Origin: a virus
IMG/VR virus record: IMGVR_UViG_3300022921_000006
Coordinates: 45,696-109,695 of that record
Length of the DNA: 64,000 bases
Strand: one strand, 5' to 3'
The notes beneath the pieces were generated by a model. It had not been told where the DNA came from. It worked only from the letters and a program-made list of their open reading frames with translations, and searched no databases. Positions 30,257 through 38,939 of this stretch are shown piece after piece; the first letter of the stretch is position 1, and every line of letters starts with the position of its first letter. The position numbers and the translations under genes were made by a program.

Positions 30257-30759
30257 TTTAATTCATCTTTAGTAAAAAATTGTTTAAGATCGGGTCTAAA
30301 GTAATTTATATTTTTCATTACTTTACGATCACGCGAGCGGTAAACAATATACTTATCGCCAACCTTTTCATAATGGCAGGGTTCACCTTGCTCTTCGGAT
30401 CTCTTTTCAACTGTTGCTCGTGCCTCATCTTCACTCGAGCAAGCTTTTGATAGGTTAGAGGCTTGAACTTCTTGATAGGCGGGCCAAATTTTATCCTTAA
30501 GGCCATGTAACATAACTCCATTCCCCAATGAGACGTAAGCAATGTCGCACAAAGCGTCCAAAACTTCAACGATGTCACCTCGTTGACATGCCTCTCTATA
30601 TTCCTCAAGTTCCTCCAGTACGAAGTTGTAAACGAACTCCCACTCTTTTGTTTCGGGTATAGTAGGTTCATAATTGTTTGGTTTATTCATTAATTGATTA
30701 AACTCTTCCACTTCATCAACAAAAGGGACTTTGGTAAATAACTCTAATTGTTCACTCAT
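30253..30759 (-). CDS. MazG-like nucleotide pyrophosphohydrolase
   Basis: A 168-residue all-alpha NTP pyrophosphohydrolase. The metal-binding helices are VLEELEEYREAC (ExxE) and VLDALCDIAYVSLGNG (ExxD-like). It would hydrolyse dNTPs or related nucleotides; phage MazG proteins have been linked to nucleotide-pool or (p)ppGpp control. Its neighbours FolE and HPRT support a nucleotide role. Confidence 0.8.
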   Translation of the reverse strand: MSEQLELFTKVPFVDEVEEFNQLMNKPNNYEPTIPETKEWEFVYNFVLEELEEYREACQRGDIVEVLDALCDIAYVSLGNGVMLHGLKDKIWPAYQEVQASNLSKACSSEDEARATVEKRSEEQGEPCHYEKVGDKYIVYRSRDRKVMKNINYFRPDLKQFFTKDELK

Positions 30760-30764
30760 AACTA

Positions 30765-31460
30765 TTATATTTGATGCCCTCCGTTATTGATTTTTAAACT
30801 ATCAAAAAACTCTTTACGGGCTTGATTACTATCATCTCTAAATACTCCACTTGCTTTAGTGGTAACCATCGCTGCACCTGAGTGCTTAATTCCTCTGCAA
30901 CTTACACAGTTGTGGGTTGCAACTACAGTAACAATAACCCCTAAATTACCTTCACATACTTTTTCTACACCTTGGTGAATAGCAGATGTAAGCTGTTCTT
31001 GGATTGCTCCTCTACGACCAAAGTGTTCTACAATCCGGTTTAATTTAGACAAACCAATTACTCTTCCTTCTGCACCTGCAACGTAACCAATATGAACAAC
31101 TCCATGAATAGTTTGGTGATGATGGGAACACATACTAGTAAGGGGAATATTACGTTCAATGACGATACCGTCATAACCATCACTAGGAAAAGACGTAATA
31201 TCAGTGAATCCATCATACCTACCCGCCCATAAATCATTTACATATGCCTTTGCTACTCGTTTTGGGGTTTCCATTGAATTGGGATCATTTCTCCAATCAC
31301 ATTTTAAAGCATCTAGAAACCTACTATAGGCATCTGCTGCTTCATTAATCATAACTTCTTTTTCATGGGGGGTAAGTGGACGATCCATTGCAGCCCCATT
31401 TGCATAACCTGTAGGTACACACTCAATATCGTTGTGTAACTTTCTTCGTTTGTTTTCCAT
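30765..31460 (-). CDS. folE: GTP cyclohydrolase I
   Basis: A 231-residue FolE. TSMCSHHHQTIHGVVHIGYV and THNCVSCRG give the Cys/His/Cys zinc ligands, and GLSKLNRIVEHFGRRGAIQE is the core signature. It converts GTP to dihydroneopterin triphosphate, the first step to both folate and 7-deazaguanine. With QueD, QueE, QueC and a DpdA-like enzyme in the same genome, it likely feeds the DNA modification. It shares one base with the HPRT stop. Confidence 0.95.
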   Translation of the reverse strand: MENKRRKLHNDIECVPTGYANGAAMDRPLTPHEKEVMINEAADAYSRFLDALKCDWRNDPNSMETPKRVAKAYVNDLWAGRYDGFTDITSFPSDGYDGIVIERNIPLTSMCSHHHQTIHGVVHIGYVAGAEGRVIGLSKLNRIVEHFGRRGAIQEQLTSAIHQGVEKVCEGNLGVIVTVVATHNCVSCRGIKHSGAAMVTTKASGVFRDDSNQARKEFFDSLKINNGGHQI

Positions 31461-31972
31461 TATATAGTATAAATTGTACTTAAATTTCTATTGTGGCCCT
31501 TATCATCATCCATACCATAACCTATATACCAAGGATCAAATACAGAATCAGTAGGTTGGTATAAGATATGATAAACTTTATCAAAATCCCCGCTTTCCTT
31601 ATAAATTGCTACAACAGGAGTAACTGTTTTTGGTTCTTTAACTGAGAGGAATTTAGAGACTGCTTTCATAGTATTACCTGAATCTAAAATATCGTCTACA
31701 AGATAAACATGTTTGCCTTTAATTTTAGTTTCTAAGTCTTTACTAACTACTAAATCACCTTGTTTTCTACCAAAGTAAGATTTGCAACGAATAAAATCTA
31801 TTTCAATAGGGATTGTAATTTGTTTTACCAAATCACTAAAGAACATAAATCCACCATTTAGTATACAAACTAATACTACAGGGGTAGGATCATCTTTATG
31901 TTCGTCATTAATTTTTTTAGCTATTAACTTTAATTTAAAGTCTAAGTCTTTTTCACTTATTGCTTGTTCCAT
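31460..31972 (-). CDS. Hypoxanthine(-guanine) phosphoribosyltransferase
   Basis: A 170-residue type I PRTase with PRPP-binding motif VYLVDDILDSGNT (about residues 99-111). VVLVCILNGGFMFFSDLV is the pyrophosphate loop. It salvages hypoxanthine or guanine to IMP or GMP, and could support GTP supply for FolE. It is the first gene after a hairpin at 31997-32022. Confidence 0.92.
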   Translation of the reverse strand: MEQAISEKDLDFKLKLIAKKINDEHKDDPTPVVLVCILNGGFMFFSDLVKQITIPIEIDFIRCKSYFGRKQGDLVVSKDLETKIKGKHVYLVDDILDSGNTMKAVSKFLSVKEPKTVTPVVAIYKESGDFDKVYHILYQPTDSVFDPWYIGYGMDDDKGHNRNLSTIYTI

Positions 31973-31996
31973 TTTACTAAAATATAAAATTTAGAG

Positions 31997-32022
31997 GGCT
32001 ACTCCCCGTTAAGGGAGTAGCC
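31997..32022 (-). terminator. Intrinsic terminator-like hairpin
   Basis: A perfect 10-bp stem (GGCTACTCCC / GGGAGTAGCC) with a 6-nt loop follows the outer-membrane protein gene on the minus strand. The following bases (CTCTAAATTTT) give only a weak U tract, so termination may be partial. It separates the 32053-32535 gene from the HPRT-FolE operon. Confidence 0.7.
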
Positions 32023-32052
32023 TTCTTATTTACAATTAACCTTGAGATTATT

Positions 32053-32535
32053 TTAGAATTTTAGGCCAAACCCAATTCTCAAGTTAGCGGTTCCATCTGT
32101 AGTGTTATAAACTACACGAGGGTCTAAGTACATATTATTAGTAGTAGTAGTAAACAATTTACCAACACCAATATTTAGTCCAAAGTCGGTTGTTAGGTTT
32201 TGAGTACCAATGTACCCAAAAAAACCTTTGTAAAAATAACGAGCATGGACATCTAAATTCAAATCACCTGCTACAGTAGCACCTGTGCTATCAGTAGTGG
32301 TTCCTTGATTTAAAGAAAATCCTGCCATAACGTCATCAGTAAAAGCATACCCTACAGTGGGGGTAAGCATCCACTGAGTCCATGCAGTATTAGAGATGTC
32401 ACCAGTACCTATGTACCAATCTCCTTTAGCGTTATCGTGGTTGTGGGTTTCACAACACGTAGTAGTATCACCTTGGGCGGCAGCAAATGAAGTTGCTCCC
32501 AAGATTAATGTAAGAGTTAAAAATAAATTTTTCAT
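32053..32535 (-). CDS. Probable outer-membrane beta-barrel protein
   Basis: A 160-residue protein with a signal peptide (MKNLFLTLTLILGATSFAAA) and Gly/Thr-rich alternating strands ending in an aromatic residue (RIGFGLKF), as in small outer-membrane barrels. A CC and His cluster (CCETHNH) lies after the signal. I chose the ATG at 32535. Could change the host surface to block other phages, by analogy only. Confidence 0.65.
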   Translation of the reverse strand: MKNLFLTLTLILGATSFAAAQGDTTTCCETHNHDNAKGDWYIGTGDISNTAWTQWMLTPTVGYAFTDDVMAGFSLNQGTTTDSTGATVAGDLNLDVHARYFYKGFFGYIGTQNLTTDFGLNIGVGKLFTTTTNNMYLDPRVVYNTTDGTANLRIGFGLKF

Positions 32536-32578
32536 ATTAAATTTGGTTTTATATATATATGTAACGTGGTTAATTGTA

Positions 32579-33187
32579 TTATGTAATATCGTCTGATTCA
32601 ATTAGGGTATATGTAAATGAATTACCCCAAATGTCTCTAGATTGTCTAACAAGGCCCATAAAATCTTGCCAATCATCATTAGAAGCAATTACTTGGCAAC
32701 CTGCAGACCATTTATCGATTTGAGTAGAAGTTTTACCTTCATATTTAGTTGCTCGGTGAATGTTAATTCCAAAAATACCTTTTTCAATATTTTCTTCATC
32801 TAGATCATAACAAACATCTAAGTTATTATCCCTGTAAACTTGTACAGGTTTTACTTGACGTAGTGCTTCGTATTTACCTTGGTGCAACCCAATTTGGTAA
32901 GTACTTCTATACTGATTAGGCTTTAAAATAGCAACACCTGATTCTTTCATAATATTTTCAACCCAATACTTGCCTGGGTCGGTTGTGCATCCGAAGCAAC
33001 TATAATTCCACATACCATCTACCTTATAGGAGACAGTCATGTAGTCATCAAATTTATTAGTTACTTCGTTTAATGTTTCAGAGTTTCTAACTCCTACTAT
33101 GTTTAAATTGTAATCTCCACTTTCAAACCATTTGTATTCTTTAGACTTGACTGCGGTTTCAATTTGTTCTCTTGTTGGACAATTCAT
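32579..33187 (-). CDS. L,D-transpeptidase/YkuD-like peptidoglycan enzyme, possible endolysin
   Basis: A 202-residue protein whose active-site pattern INIHRATKYEG...WSAGCQV (His144, Ser161, Cys164) matches the HxxxxxSxGC core of YkuD-type L,D-transpeptidases. No signal peptide, so access to the wall would need the holin at 44251-44436. In this phage it is the only visible candidate peptidoglycan enzyme. Whether it cuts or crosslinks is unknown. Confidence 0.65.
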   Translation of the reverse strand: MNCPTREQIETAVKSKEYKWFESGDYNLNIVGVRNSETLNEVTNKFDDYMTVSYKVDGMWNYSCFGCTTDPGKYWVENIMKESGVAILKPNQYRSTYQIGLHQGKYEALRQVKPVQVYRDNNLDVCYDLDEENIEKGIFGINIHRATKYEGKTSTQIDKWSAGCQVIASNDDWQDFMGLVRQSRDIWGNSFTYTLIESDDIT

Positions 33188-33291
33188 TTTTTATCATTTT
33201 TATTCTTAATAATAGATACTATAGACAAAACTACAATTGTAAATGTCATAGCTATAAATAAAGTATCTACTAAAGAAATGTTAAAGTACAT
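33184..33291 (-). CDS. Micro membrane peptide (35 aa)
   Basis: A 35-residue frame MYFNISLVDTLFIAMTFTIV... ending IIKNKNDKK, with one membrane segment and a Lys-rich cytoplasmic tail. It overlaps the end of the phosphate permease gene by 11 nt and the start of the next gene by ATGA, filling an otherwise empty gap. Located just before the wall enzyme, so a lysis-related role is possible but unproven. Confidence 0.6.
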   Translation of the reverse strand: MYFNISLVDTLFIAMTFTIVVLSIVSIIKNKNDKK

Positions 33292-34219
33292 AATGTATTA
33301 ATAATACTATTGCTACTGATACCATTAATCCTACTAATAATTTTAGGAAATCTTTAGCTACAATAGGGAATACTTGCTTAAGATTACCCTTTTTAGTAAG
33401 GTATGTATTCAATGCTAACTCTCTACCACACAACAATCCAACAAATACCCAGGTAGTTGACATAGGAATGTTATTTATTTGTTTAAAATAAAGTAATAGG
33501 AAAGCATACACTAAATCAATTAAAGTAGCTGATCTAACATATTTTGTATTTTGTTTGTCTAAGACAATTTGTTGTATTTTACCTCCTTGTTGATAAAAAA
33601 TCCATCCTAGACCTGCTGTAAAGAAGGTAATTACTCCTATAAGCTCTACAACTGAAAGTTGGCGAGGGAGGAATACAGCAATATTAGCTACATCATGAGA
33701 CAACCAAGTAAACCATAGGAATCCTGTAGTGAACCATTGTCCTATTCTCCAATATTTTTTATTTTCTTCCTTAATATCTTTATTTTCATCAAAGAAATTA
33801 GAGATAATAAACCAAAGGGTATATGCTACTATTGCTGCTAATCCGTAACCCACTACACTTTTAAGTAGCATTTTTTCAAGTACAAAAGTAGAGGCGAATG
33901 CTGAGAGTACAAGGAATGAAGTAGATACAGGAATACCTTTTCTAGTAAGTGCAACTAGTGCTAAAGGTGCTAGTGCATGATACCACTGTACTTCTTGGAA
34001 TGGTATTTTAGTTAATCTTCCATATGATATATCTCCATCATAGGCATACCACCCATAAACCATAGTACCTATCATTACTGCAGAAGCTGCAGCCCACATA
34101 ACGTACCATTTAAATTTTTCTCTGTTAGAGGCAATCCAAGTGCCTAGTGTTTGAACGCTGTCGTTAGCGATAACTGAATAACCGGCAAGGCAAAACCCTA
34201 CCATTGCTAATAAACTCAT
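33281..34219 (-). CDS. PiT-family inorganic phosphate permease
   Basis: A 312-residue multi-pass membrane protein with the duplicated PiT signature: VIANDSVQTLGTW near residue 17 and WLSHDVANIAVF near residue 175. Each repeat is followed by a PVSTSF/PMSTTW loop. It would import phosphate with Na+ or H+ during infection, when phosphate limits DNA synthesis. Shorter than bacterial PiT proteins (about 420-500). No regulatory pho box was recognised. Confidence 0.88.
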   Translation of the reverse strand: MSLLAMVGFCLAGYSVIANDSVQTLGTWIASNREKFKWYVMWAAASAVMIGTMVYGWYAYDGDISYGRLTKIPFQEVQWYHALAPLALVALTRKGIPVSTSFLVLSAFASTFVLEKMLLKSVVGYGLAAIVAYTLWFIISNFFDENKDIKEENKKYWRIGQWFTTGFLWFTWLSHDVANIAVFLPRQLSVVELIGVITFFTAGLGWIFYQQGGKIQQIVLDKQNTKYVRSATLIDLVYAFLLLYFKQINNIPMSTTWVFVGLLCGRELALNTYLTKKGNLKQVFPIVAKDFLKLLVGLMVSVAIVLLIHYVL

Positions 34220-34228
34220 TTTGTTGTG

Positions 34229-34672
34229 TTAAATTTTAATTGAAATTCTAAATCGTATTGTGTTTGAAGTATCCCATCCTACTCTATAAACGTAGTTTTT
34301 ATATGGAATATCTGTTGCTATTGCAAAATTATATATTTCGTCGAACCAAAATTCTTGTTGTACCCAAAGTTTAAATTTTTCAAACTTATAAATTAAACGT
34401 GGTTCCCAAGTAGGTTCGTTTTTTTCTCTTTTGTAGTGAAGTGGGACACTAAATACTACTTTGTCTGTTACTTTAAAATTGTGTCTATAAGTAAATCGAT
34501 TTTCACCTAAATCAGTTTTATGTCTTAATTCAAGTCCACCTTTATTGTGTATTTTATGACTTATAGTAAGGTATGATTTACCGTTTGTTCTTAACTCATA
34601 TCCTATTTTTTGGGAATGGCAAACGCTTGCTATTATAAGAACTAAATTAAATAATATAAATAAATGTTTCAT
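34229..34672 (-). CDS. Secreted, probable small outer-membrane barrel protein
   Basis: A 147-residue protein with a signal peptide (MKHLFILFNLVLIIASVCHS) and many amphipathic strands (LTISHKIHNKGGLELRHK, IRFRISIKI). It resembles DUF2490-type or other small beta-barrels, without a firm match. Lies between the phosphate permease and thyX. Confidence 0.6.
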   Translation of the reverse strand: MKHLFILFNLVLIIASVCHSQKIGYELRTNGKSYLTISHKIHNKGGLELRHKTDLGENRFTYRHNFKVTDKVVFSVPLHYKREKNEPTWEPRLIYKFEKFKLWVQQEFWFDEIYNFAIATDIPYKNYVYRVGWDTSNTIRFRISIKI

Positions 34673-34674
34673 GC

Positions 34675-35334
34675 TTATACGTATCCTAAAGCGTTCGAGA
34701 TCACTGGGAATTTGTTTATAAAGTGTTTTTTAATCTCTTTAGCTACTAATTGGATTTCTTTTTGAGCATGTTCATCATCTCTTAGTTCAAGAAAATGAAT
34801 CCAACTACGAATACTACCTGTCATATGAATTTTAGTAGTTGTAGCAAGTGGAAGAACCATACGTGCTTGTTCACGAGCTACTCCTGCTTCTAAAAGCTCA
34901 TTATATAAAGCATGAGTTCTTTTTAAATGAGCATCTATAACTTCAGATGCTTTACCTTTAAAATAACTTTGATTGTTATTAAAAATTTCAGGATTAATTA
35001 TTTCTGTTGAACTTTGTCTATTATCTTCACATTGTGCTCTTAGTTCAATAGGTTCAAACATACCTTCAAGCTTGTTAACATCTTGGTATCGTTGGCTAAA
35101 CTCTTGAAATGAAAATGAACGGTGTCTGATTAATTGTATACCTATTGCTTTTGATGTTTCGATTTCAAAAGTAACATGTCCATGTTCAAATGGAGACCAA
35201 TGTTTATGTTTAATTAGGTAATTAAGAAGACCTTCAGGTTTGCTTTTTTTGTCTTTACGTGAGCTAGATACACGTGCTACTTCTACTATATGCTCTTCAG
35301 CATTTGGTGTAACATTTAATAGCGTAACTTTCAT
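34675..35334 (-). CDS. thyX: Flavin-dependent thymidylate synthase
   Basis: A 219-residue ThyX with the signature RHRSFSFQEFSQRY (about residues 75-88). Makes dTMP from dUMP with FAD and methylene-THF. ThyX is common in phages and cooperates with the phage NrdAB. Ends FPVISNALGYV. A gap of about 50 nt separates it from the next gene upstream. Confidence 0.96.
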   Translation of the reverse strand: MKVTLLNVTPNAEEHIVEVARVSSSRKDKKSKPEGLLNYLIKHKHWSPFEHGHVTFEIETSKAIGIQLIRHRSFSFQEFSQRYQDVNKLEGMFEPIELRAQCEDNRQSSTEIINPEIFNNNQSYFKGKASEVIDAHLKRTHALYNELLEAGVAREQARMVLPLATTTKIHMTGSIRSWIHFLELRDDEHAQKEIQLVAKEIKKHFINKFPVISNALGYV

Positions 35335-35385
35335 TTGGTTAATAAATTTGATATAACTTTACGAACAATTTTTGAAAAAACCAAG

Positions 35386-36861
35386 TTAACGTAAAATTAT
35401 AACGTGTCCTCTTAATTCTTTTACTTCAGCTGTCCCTACTTTCCTTGCTTGGAACCACCACAAATACATTTCATTTTGTACATAATAATCACCCCCTCTA
35501 AAATTACCATTCCAAACTAAGTTATTTACATCATAAGATTCCCATACTATATTTCCCCATCTACTTATTACTTGAACCTTAACATCAGTCCAACATTCAG
35601 GATCTAGTACTATCTCCCACCCATCATTATACCCATCATTATCTGGGGTGAAGGCGTTAGGAATGTAAACATTACATTCTTTATTCCTAATTTCACTACA
35701 AGGTAAACCTGTTTCACAATCTATTTCTACAAACTCATATATAGTAACTGTATCACTTTGTATTATATAAATTGTATCTACAGAATAGATGTATTCTGTT
35801 TCAATTACAGTATCAGTTACAAAAATAAATTCTGTCTCAGTTACAGTAATTGTATCTGTTATAAATATAGTTTCAGTAACTGTGTCCGGGGGTAGTTCTA
35901 TATAGAGTGTATCAATTTCAGTTACAATAATTGTATCGGGAGGTAGCTCTATATAAAGTGTATCAATTTCAGTTACAGTAATAATAAGAGTATCTATTTC
36001 ATATATAGTATCAGGGGGTAGTTCTATGTAAACAGTATCACACTCAACTTCTTCAGGACAATCAAAAGCATTAAAATAAAAATCCCAATAACCGTCTGAG
36101 TTTTGGTATTCATTACATAGTTCTTCACCATTAGGAGTATCACAATAAATACAAAACCCACCTGGTTCAAACCATTGGTTGTTGTAATTACAAGCTATTG
36201 GGTTATTACATTCATCTAATATTAATGGTTCTTCGGGTTCCTCGCAAGGTCCTACGATTATCCAATTGTCTAAAAAGTTAGTATCTTCATACAACCCACT
36301 CCCATAACTGGTCCCATCACCATTTGCCCCTACTTCTGCCCAACCCCCATCTTCAGCATACATTGTAGGCCCATAGCTAATCTGCCATATTACTGCTTGA
36401 ATGCTATAACCTTCATCATACCAATATTGTAAATTATTGGCAAGTTGAGAAGTTGTATTGATATTTGTTGATTGATAAACATTATCCAAAGGAAAAGTTA
36501 AAGTATCCCCCGTATAGTAAGGGGGTTGTAATTCAGGACCATAGTTATTAGTCCAATTACCAAATATTTCAGTTGTAGTAGCTGAGTATAACCATCCAGG
36601 ATGATTACTGTTATCAGGGATAGATATTCCACTAGGGAAATCCCAACCAATATTCATAGCATTACAGTTACTATCTATTGCTTGAAACCCAAATTGAATT
36701 TCAGATATACCATCAGGCCCACCTGTCCCCCCACAGTTATTTGTATTGTTAAAAGCTACAGTAATTGTAGCATCATTAACATTAAAATCAAGTATTTCAA
36801 GATCACATTGTCCTAATATACTAAATGGTAAAAAAAGTAAAGCTAATAATAATTTCTTCAT
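35386..36861 (-). CDS. Secreted CHU_C/gliding-type T9SS protein with Thr-rich repeats
   Basis: A 491-residue protein with a signal peptide (MKKLLLALLFLPFSILGQ) and a beta-rich N-terminal domain. Residues about 275-375 repeat an IDTLYIELPPDT / TVTETEFI pattern, a stalk of alternating Thr/Val/Ile. The last 95 residues (IPNAFTPDNDGYNDGWEI, VISRWGNIVWE) form a gliding-motility-type C-terminal domain, a T9SS type B sorting signal. Expected to be exported by host T9SS and displayed. Shares one base with the protease stop. Confidence 0.82.
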   Translation of the reverse strand: MKKLLLALLFLPFSILGQCDLEILDFNVNDATITVAFNNTNNCGGTGGPDGISEIQFGFQAIDSNCNAMNIGWDFPSGISIPDNSNHPGWLYSATTTEIFGNWTNNYGPELQPPYYTGDTLTFPLDNVYQSTNINTTSQLANNLQYWYDEGYSIQAVIWQISYGPTMYAEDGGWAEVGANGDGTSYGSGLYEDTNFLDNWIIVGPCEEPEEPLILDECNNPIACNYNNQWFEPGGFCIYCDTPNGEELCNEYQNSDGYWDFYFNAFDCPEEVECDTVYIELPPDTIYEIDTLIITVTEIDTLYIELPPDTIIVTEIDTLYIELPPDTVTETIFITDTITVTETEFIFVTDTVIETEYIYSVDTIYIIQSDTVTIYEFVEIDCETGLPCSEIRNKECNVYIPNAFTPDNDGYNDGWEIVLDPECWTDVKVQVISRWGNIVWESYDVNNLVWNGNFRGGDYYVQNEMYLWWFQARKVGTAEVKELRGHVIILR

Positions 36862-38858
36862 TAATGTTGTTGGTGATAGATTTTTTTACTAATCACAAAA
36901 CCATTTGTCCATTCTTGAACTATAAAATAGATTCCTGTATCTAGATAATCATTATATTGTACTTCTTGTCCTTGCAAATTATATAGTTTTTGAGTAACAA
37001 CTTCTTCTCCTGCCTCTTGTACTAATCGTCTAAAACTATCTAATGGGGGAGACATTAAACCTGTTCCACATTCAGTATCAAAATTAGCAATAGCATCTAA
37101 TATATCATCTACCCCTACAACCCCATCTTGGTTGATATCAAATTGGTTACAAGGTTCTACTTCAAGTCCATAATATTGTATAATTTGTAGTATATCACTT
37201 ACCCATACAAATCCATTACCATCTACATCCCATGGACAATCGTTAGGGGGACAAAAAGAGGGTATTACATAAAAGGGTAAAGGTTCACCATCAGCCCACC
37301 CTCCTTGGATTGAGTTTAATGTATCATTCCCACTTATAATTGAGATAAGCCCATACTCATCAGGATTATCTACACAATAATAATGTAACCCATTACCAAA
37401 AATATCTTCTAACACTAAAACATAGTTACCTTCAGGTAAACAAAAACTATAAGTTTCAGATTCACAAGAATAATCAGCATTAGTATATGTCTGGCTTCCT
37501 ACCCCACTAATAGCATCTCCTATAGGATTGTTTAAACTATCAGCCTCGTATAAAACCCAATGGAATCCGTAGGGAAGGGCGTCAAATTGTATATTAATAT
37601 CAATAAGAGAACCTTCATAATTGTCAAGTTGAACTGACTGAGTGTTATTATCTGCGTAGACATCTCCTAAGGCATCTACATTAATTTCAATATCTACTAG
37701 ACCATAACCTACTTCAAAATTAGGTATAGTTATAGTTTCACTTTCACCAAATCCTAAATTACCTGTCCAAATCATAAATAACTCTTCACCATTAATTGTA
37801 TAATTAATAGTGGTTTCAGTTAAAGTATCACCATAACTAGTTAATATAAATTCTATATCTTGTGTAGGGTCACAACCAAGATTTGGTATAGTAACACCAC
37901 TTACACCAGCATCTACACCATCAATAGCACCACAAGCTAGTGTGTTATTTACTACCCCTGGGCGAGCTGTTTCTAGTCTGCTAAGCATTCTTAAAGCTTG
38001 ACCCTGGGTAAAACTATCCATGCATTGGTCATTAGAATAATCCATGAAATTCTCCACCAATGTTTCAGGACATGATAAAGGTCCACATCCCGCAGAACCT
38101 GTAGTTGGTGGGGTATCGCATACAGCATCACCTTGGCTGACGCAATTACCAGTAGGATTACACGTAGAAGTATTGTGGAATGTATGGAATAACCCACAAT
38201 AATGTCCTAGTTCGTGTACTAGTGTTCTATTTAAAGCATAATTATTTTGATACCCAGTTATTCCAAAGTAATTTGTACCTACAAATACCCCATAATTTGA
38301 AGGGGCTAAATAAGCAAATCCTAAAGGACTAGTAAAAGGTGCAACAAAAATATTACAATAATTACTACGATCATACCCAATTAAATTAGAAACATTTACA
38401 TTATTTAAGTAAAAATCAGAAATGTCACCGAAACCTAAATCATCCCAATTATAATATCTAATACCTTCAATTGGAGCACCACTAGTAGATAAATTTGCAA
38501 TACAAAAATCTATTTCTGTATTTGCTGTGGGGTCGTCACTAAACTCACCTGCAAAGTTTTGGTTGGCATTATCAATAGCTTCTTGAACATATTCAATAGG
38601 TAAATGGTTATCCACTCCATAGGGCTCACCAAGGTGAATAATATGGACAATAACCGGTACAGTTATAGGAAGATCAGGCATAGATGAAGCCCTTTTAGCT
38701 TCTTCTGCTTCCTTAGCTATTTTTTCAAGTTTTAAATAGCTTCGTTTAAATTTAGGATCTTGTAGCTGTTGCTCAAAAAGAGCATCTGTGCCACATCTTT
38801 CTTGCCCATAAAGGGGCAATGTCATAAGTAGTAAAAATAGGAAAATCAGTTTTTTCAT
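36861..38858 (-). CDS. Secreted M43-type zinc metalloprotease with dockerin-like and T9SS domains
   Basis: A 665-residue exported protease. Signal MKKLIFLFLLLMTLPLYG; catalytic HELGHYCGLFH (residues 215-225) fits HExxHxxGxxH of pappalysin-type M43 proteases, and VENFMDYSND is the Met-turn. Near residues 540-600 are two calcium-loop repeats (DVDGNGFVWVSDIL, DINQDGVVGVDDIL), as in type I dockerins. It ends in a T9SS type A tail (GIYFIVQEWTNGFVISKK). I used the ATG at 38858, where the signal begins. A motif A box is upstream. Confidence 0.88.
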   Translation of the reverse strand: MKKLIFLFLLLMTLPLYGQERCGTDALFEQQLQDPKFKRSYLKLEKIAKEAEEAKRASSMPDLPITVPVIVHIIHLGEPYGVDNHLPIEYVQEAIDNANQNFAGEFSDDPTANTEIDFCIANLSTSGAPIEGIRYYNWDDLGFGDISDFYLNNVNVSNLIGYDRSNYCNIFVAPFTSPLGFAYLAPSNYGVFVGTNYFGITGYQNNYALNRTLVHELGHYCGLFHTFHNTSTCNPTGNCVSQGDAVCDTPPTTGSAGCGPLSCPETLVENFMDYSNDQCMDSFTQGQALRMLSRLETARPGVVNNTLACGAIDGVDAGVSGVTIPNLGCDPTQDIEFILTSYGDTLTETTINYTINGEELFMIWTGNLGFGESETITIPNFEVGYGLVDIEINVDALGDVYADNNTQSVQLDNYEGSLIDINIQFDALPYGFHWVLYEADSLNNPIGDAISGVGSQTYTNADYSCESETYSFCLPEGNYVLVLEDIFGNGLHYYCVDNPDEYGLISIISGNDTLNSIQGGWADGEPLPFYVIPSFCPPNDCPWDVDGNGFVWVSDILQIIQYYGLEVEPCNQFDINQDGVVGVDDILDAIANFDTECGTGLMSPPLDSFRRLVQEAGEEVVTQKLYNLQGQEVQYNDYLDTGIYFIVQEWTNGFVISKKIYHQQH

Positions 38859-38882
38859 AGCGGTTTGGTTGTAACTTTCGGT

Positions 38883-38892
38883 TATAAATATT
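38883..38892 (-). promoter_or_regulatory. AATATTTATA box (motif A) after a terminator
   Basis: Minus strand AATATTTATA lies one base past the U tract of the 38893-38914 terminator and 24 nt before the protease ATG. This position, right after a terminator, is the best evidence that motif A is a promoter. Confidence 0.55.
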
Positions 38893-38914
38893 AAAAAAGG
38901 CACCCGAAGGTGCC
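38893..38914 (-). terminator. Intrinsic terminator, UUCG loop
   Basis: Minus strand GGCACC-TTCG-GGTGCC followed by TTTTTT: a textbook rho-independent terminator ending the queE transcript. The other strand also has a short T run, so it may work both ways. Confidence 0.9.
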
Positions 38915-38939
38915 CTTTTTGGCATAAATTTGTAAGTCG

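Noticed and set aside
30318-30671. Minus-strand frame overlapping the MazG-like gene
   Set aside because: Lies wholly inside a recognised enzyme gene in another frame and has low-complexity basic composition.
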